Shown here one piece after another: positions 5,658-8,033 of a stretch of DNA of 8,033 nt (positions are counted from its first letter, which is position 1; each line of letters begins with the position of its first letter). The translations under genes and the position numbers were made by a program. Source of the stretch: Pseudomonadota bacterium (GTDB lineage: Bacteria; Desulfobacterota; Desulfovibrionia; Desulfovibrionales; Desulfovibrionaceae); assembly GCA_023453335.1 (NCBI GenBank), contig JAEXTU010000444.1, positions 1 to 8,033 on the forward strand. Reading direction: 5' to 3'. A model generated the notes under the pieces. That model had not been told where the DNA came from. It saw only the letters and a program-made list of their open reading frames with translations, and made no database searches.

Positions 5658-7274
5658 GTGCCGCCCGAAGCCGCCTACACCCCCCTCGGCCGCCTGGAGG
5701 AACTGGACCGCCTGGACCTGGCCGGGGTGCTCGGCTATCTGCGCATCTACCTGGGCAACTTCCTGCTGGACGCGGACGTGGCCATGGCCCTGGCCGGCCG
5801 GCTGCTCCGCGAGCCCGACCTGGGCAAGCATCCCCAGGCCCTGCGCGCCCTGGCCTACGTGCTGGGCAAGGCGGTGCAGGCAGCGCCCTTCGACGCCCGC
5901 ATCGCGGACCTGGCCGCCCGACTGGGCGGCGCCCCCGGCCTGTCCCGGCGCGCCACCCTGCTCACCACCCTGCCCACCGACCAGGCCGCCTGGAGCGTGG
6001 CCCGCTGCCTGGGCCGGCCCCGCCTGCTGGAAGGCCGTCGCGACTGGCTGCGGGGCGAGCTGCGCCGCAACCCGGGGCATGCGGTGTACGCAGCCCAGCT
6101 CCTGGCCCTGGACTTTTTCCAAGGCCGGCCGCCCGGGGACTGGCTCAGGTCCTTCACCCCGCCGGCCGAGTTGCTCCCGGCCTGGCAGCGGCTGCTCTTC
6201 TGCCACCTGGCCGAGATCGGCCAAGACGCCGCGGCCCTGGAGTTGTGGCCCCAGGTGGAGGCCGCCGGCGCGGAATACCGCGACGAGAACGCCCTGAACC
6301 TGGCCGCCGAACTCTTCCGCCGGGCCGGGGACGGGCAGACCGCCCAGGCCCTGTACGCCTGCTCCCTGGCCCTGGACCCGGCCCAGGACCCGGTGCGCCG
6401 CCGCCTGGCCGCCCTGGCCGCGCCCTTCGTCCCCGACCCCGCCCTGCCTGCCCAACGCGAGGTGGCGGTGTGCCTGTACTCCTGGAACAAGGCCGCCCTG
6501 CTCAAGCAAACCCTGGCCACCCTGGCCGACGCCGGCCTGGGCCGGGCCCGCATCAGGGTGCTGCTCAACGGCTGCACCGACGACTCGCTGGCCGTGGCCG
6601 AGGCCGCGGCCGGGCTGTTCCCCGGCCGGGACTACGCAGTGCTCCCCCTGCCGGTGAACCTGGGCGCGCCCGCCGCGCGCAACTGGTTGCTCTCCCTGCC
6701 CGAAGTCCGCTCCGCCCAGTACGTGGCGTACCTGGACGACGACGCCGAGGCGCCGGGCCACTGGCTCGCGGGCCTGCTCACCGCCCTGGAGGCCGAGCCC
6801 GCGGCCGCGGTGGCCGGGGCCAAGGTGGTGAGCCCGGGCAGGCCGGCCATGCTCCAGTATCTCTACCGCTCCCTGGCCGTGGCCCGGAAGGGGCTCCTGC
6901 GGCTCACCGACCCCACCCCCATCGCCCGCTACGACACCGGGCTCTACGACGTGGTGCGGGCCACGGACACGGTCATGGGCTGCTGCCACCTGCTGCGCAC
7001 CGCGCACCTTGACGGGGTCCCGGGCTTCGACATCCGCTACTCGCCCACCCAGGTGGACGACGTGGCGCACGACCTGGAACTGCGCCTGGCCGGCCGCAGG
7101 GTGCTCTACTGCGGCCCGGTGACCTGCGTGCACCACCAGTCCACGGGCATCTCCTTCGGGGTGCGGCCCAGCGGCCCGGCCCTGGGCAACGTGCTGGGCA
7201 ACGACGTGAAGTTCACCCACTGGTTCGAGCCGCGCCTGGCCGAACTTCGGCAACTCATGGGAGACCGCGCATGA
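5658..7274 (+). CDS. GT2-family glycosyltransferase with N-terminal helical/TPR-like domain (paralog B)
   Basis: A 538-residue protein from GTG 5658 (MPPEAAYTPLGRLEELDRLD). Residues 1-262 are helical repeats, with a clear TPR-like unit at NALNLAAELFRRAGDGQTAQ (211-230) running into ALYACSLALDPAQ. The GT-A domain begins REVAVCLYSWNK (267-278). It has NLGAPAARNWLLSLPEV (334-350), YLDDD (358-362, metal-binding DxD), VMGCCHLL (439-446), FDIRYSPTQVDDVAHDLEL (457-475) and a conserved VHHQSTG (491-497). The same motifs occur in the same order in the divergent minus-strand gene, so the two are paralogs. This one has the longer N-terminal domain (about 17 residues) and a different final region. A GGGAG near its 3' end serves the following gene, which overlaps its stop as ATGA. 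It is therefore the first gene of an operon reading right. It is probably cytoplasmic; the donor and acceptor are not deducible. Confidence 0.9.
   Translation: MPPEAAYTPLGRLEELDRLDLAGVLGYLRIYLGNFLLDADVAMALAGRLLREPDLGKHPQALRALAYVLGKAVQAAPFDARIADLAARLGGAPGLSRRATLLTTLPTDQAAWSVARCLGRPRLLEGRRDWLRGELRRNPGHAVYAAQLLALDFFQGRPPGDWLRSFTPPAELLPAWQRLLFCHLAEIGQDAAALELWPQVEAAGAEYRDENALNLAAELFRRAGDGQTAQALYACSLALDPAQDPVRRRLAALAAPFVPDPALPAQREVAVCLYSWNKAALLKQTLATLADAGLGRARIRVLLNGCTDDSLAVAEAAAGLFPGRDYAVLPLPVNLGAPAARNWLLSLPEVRSAQYVAYLDDDAEAPGHWLAGLLTALEAEPAAAVAGAKVVSPGRPAMLQYLYRSLAVARKGLLRLTDPTPIARYDTGLYDVVRATDTVMGCCHLLRTAHLDGVPGFDIRYSPTQVDDVAHDLELRLAGRRVLYCGPVTCVHHQSTGISFGVRPSGPALGNVLGNDVKFTHWFEPRLAELRQLMGDRA
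7259..7263 (+). promoter_or_regulatory. Ribosome binding site of the last gene
   Basis: GGGAG inside the end of the preceding GT2 gene lies 7 nt before the ATG at 7271. Together with the ATGA overlap it fixes the start of the partial downstream gene and indicates coupled translation. Confidence 0.7.
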
Positions 7275-8033
7275 CCTACGATCCCGCCCTGCTCCCTGCC
7301 GGCCTGGCCCGGCTGCTCGGCCCCGGCTCCACCGGCCGCGCCCACCTGGCCCGGCTGGCCGAGGCCGCCCTGGCCGGGGCCGGCAGCGCCTCCTCCCCGG
7401 CACAGGGCGCCCTGCTCCTGGAACTGGGCGTGGACTTCCTGCTGGGGGCATGGGAGGCCGACCCCCTGGACGGCCGGCTGGCGGCCATGCTCCTCTCCCT
7501 GGCCGGCAAGCTGCCCATCCTGCCCCGGCCGGTGCTGGACTGCCTGGGCGCGGTTGCTGGGAGCTGGCATGAGCCGGAGAACACCGCCTACCTGGACCGC
7601 CTGGCCGACGCCGGGGACCCGGAGCGGCTGGCCCGCTACCTGGCCGACTCGGCCAAGCGCGAGCCGGGCAACCTGGCTTGGCCGCAGCGCCTGGCCCGGC
7701 TGAGCCTGGAATCCGGCAACCCGGCCCTAGTCCGCTCGGCCCTGGCCGGGCTCACGGCTCCGGCCCTGCACGGCGCGACCCTGCCCCTCCTGGCCGACTC
7801 CGCCCTGGCGGCCACTCCGGACAAGGCCCTGCGCCCGGCCTCCGAGGCCGCGGCCGGGCTGCCCCTGCCCGGGGCCCTGTCCCGCCTGGCCCGGGCCATG
7901 CTGGCCGCGGGCGATCCGGGCAAGGCCGCCGAGACCCTGCGCCGCTCCCTGCAAACCCGGCCCTGGCTGAGCAGCGACCGGTTACTGCTGCGCACCCTGG
8001 AGCAGGGCGCGCCCCCGGCCGCCCCCCTGCCCG
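7271..8033 (+). CDS. N-terminal part of a helical/TPR-like protein, probable third GT2 glycosyltransferase
   Basis: The frame from ATG 7271 (MTYDPALLPAGLARLLG) stays open to the window edge, giving 254 codons plus one base. The start overlaps the TGA of the preceding gene and has a GGGAG 7 nt upstream. The visible part is Leu/Ala-rich and helical, with TPR-like pairs. The clearest is GALSRLARAMLAAGDPGKAA (201-220) followed by ETLRRSLQTRPW. A Pro/Ala stretch at 247-254 (APPAAPLP) ends what is seen. In both complete paralogs a TPR-like unit in this position is followed within about 15-20 residues by the GT-A domain. By length and layout this is most likely the N-terminal domain of another GT2 enzyme. 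No catalytic motif is inside the window, so the enzyme call is inference. A stand-alone TPR protein is the alternative. Confidence 0.72.
   Translation, partial: MTYDPALLPAGLARLLGPGSTGRAHLARLAEAALAGAGSASSPAQGALLLELGVDFLLGAWEADPLDGRLAAMLLSLAGKLPILPRPVLDCLGAVAGSWHEPENTAYLDRLADAGDPERLARYLADSAKREPGNLAWPQRLARLSLESGNPALVRSALAGLTAPALHGATLPLLADSALAATPDKALRPASEAAAGLPLPGALSRLARAMLAAGDPGKAAETLRRSLQTRPWLSSDRLLLRTLEQGAPPAAPLP

Noticed and set aside
5433..7451. Open minus-strand frame of 672 codons across the second GT2 gene
   Set aside because: It is antisense to a gene with clear GT-A motifs. Its translation is a low-complexity Gly/Gln/Pro/Arg mix typical of shadows in GC-rich DNA.

Overview
The window is about 8 kb of very GC-rich bacterial DNA. 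Its coding sequence is dominated by GCC, CTG and GGC codons, and spurious antisense open frames are common. It looks like part of a surface-glycan or protein-glycosylation locus. The codon style and the CgeB-like and helical-repeat/GT2 glycosyltransferases resemble sulfate-reducing Desulfovibrionales. That assignment is an impression from memory and was not tested.

Left block (1-1925): the last 36 codons of an unidentified plus-strand gene are followed by a strong hairpin with A and T flanks. That hairpin can terminate transcription from both sides. Facing it is a two-gene minus-strand operon. It holds a 204-residue winged-helix protein with a C-terminal Rossmann-like domain, and a nonulosonic (sialic-type) acid synthase of the NeuB/NANS superfamily. 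The two are joined by an ATGA start/stop overlap.

Middle block (1926-5517): a 296-bp divergent spacer of visibly lower GC separates the operon from a plus-strand GT-B glycosyltransferase (CgeB/DUF3880-like) with a long alpha-helical C-terminal extension. That gene runs tail-to-tail into a minus-strand GT2 glycosyltransferase, and their stop codons overlap by 4 bp.

Right block (5518-8033): a 140-bp divergent spacer holds a good sigma70-type promoter. It drives a second GT2 enzyme, clearly a paralog of the minus-strand one and with the same layout (helical/TPR-like N-terminus, then a GT-A domain). A third gene overlaps its stop by ATGA and leaves the window after 254 codons. What is visible of it is another helical/TPR-like N-terminal domain, so it is probably a third member of the series.

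Reading it together: the NeuB-type enzyme would make a nine-carbon acidic sugar from a hexose(-phosphate) and PEP, and the glycosyltransferases would build a glycan. No CMP-sugar synthetase, epimerase, flippase or glycan acceptor protein is visible. The identity of the sugar and of the acceptor (flagellin, O-antigen, capsule) therefore cannot be decided here. I see no tRNA, rRNA, CRISPR array, insertion sequence or attachment site.
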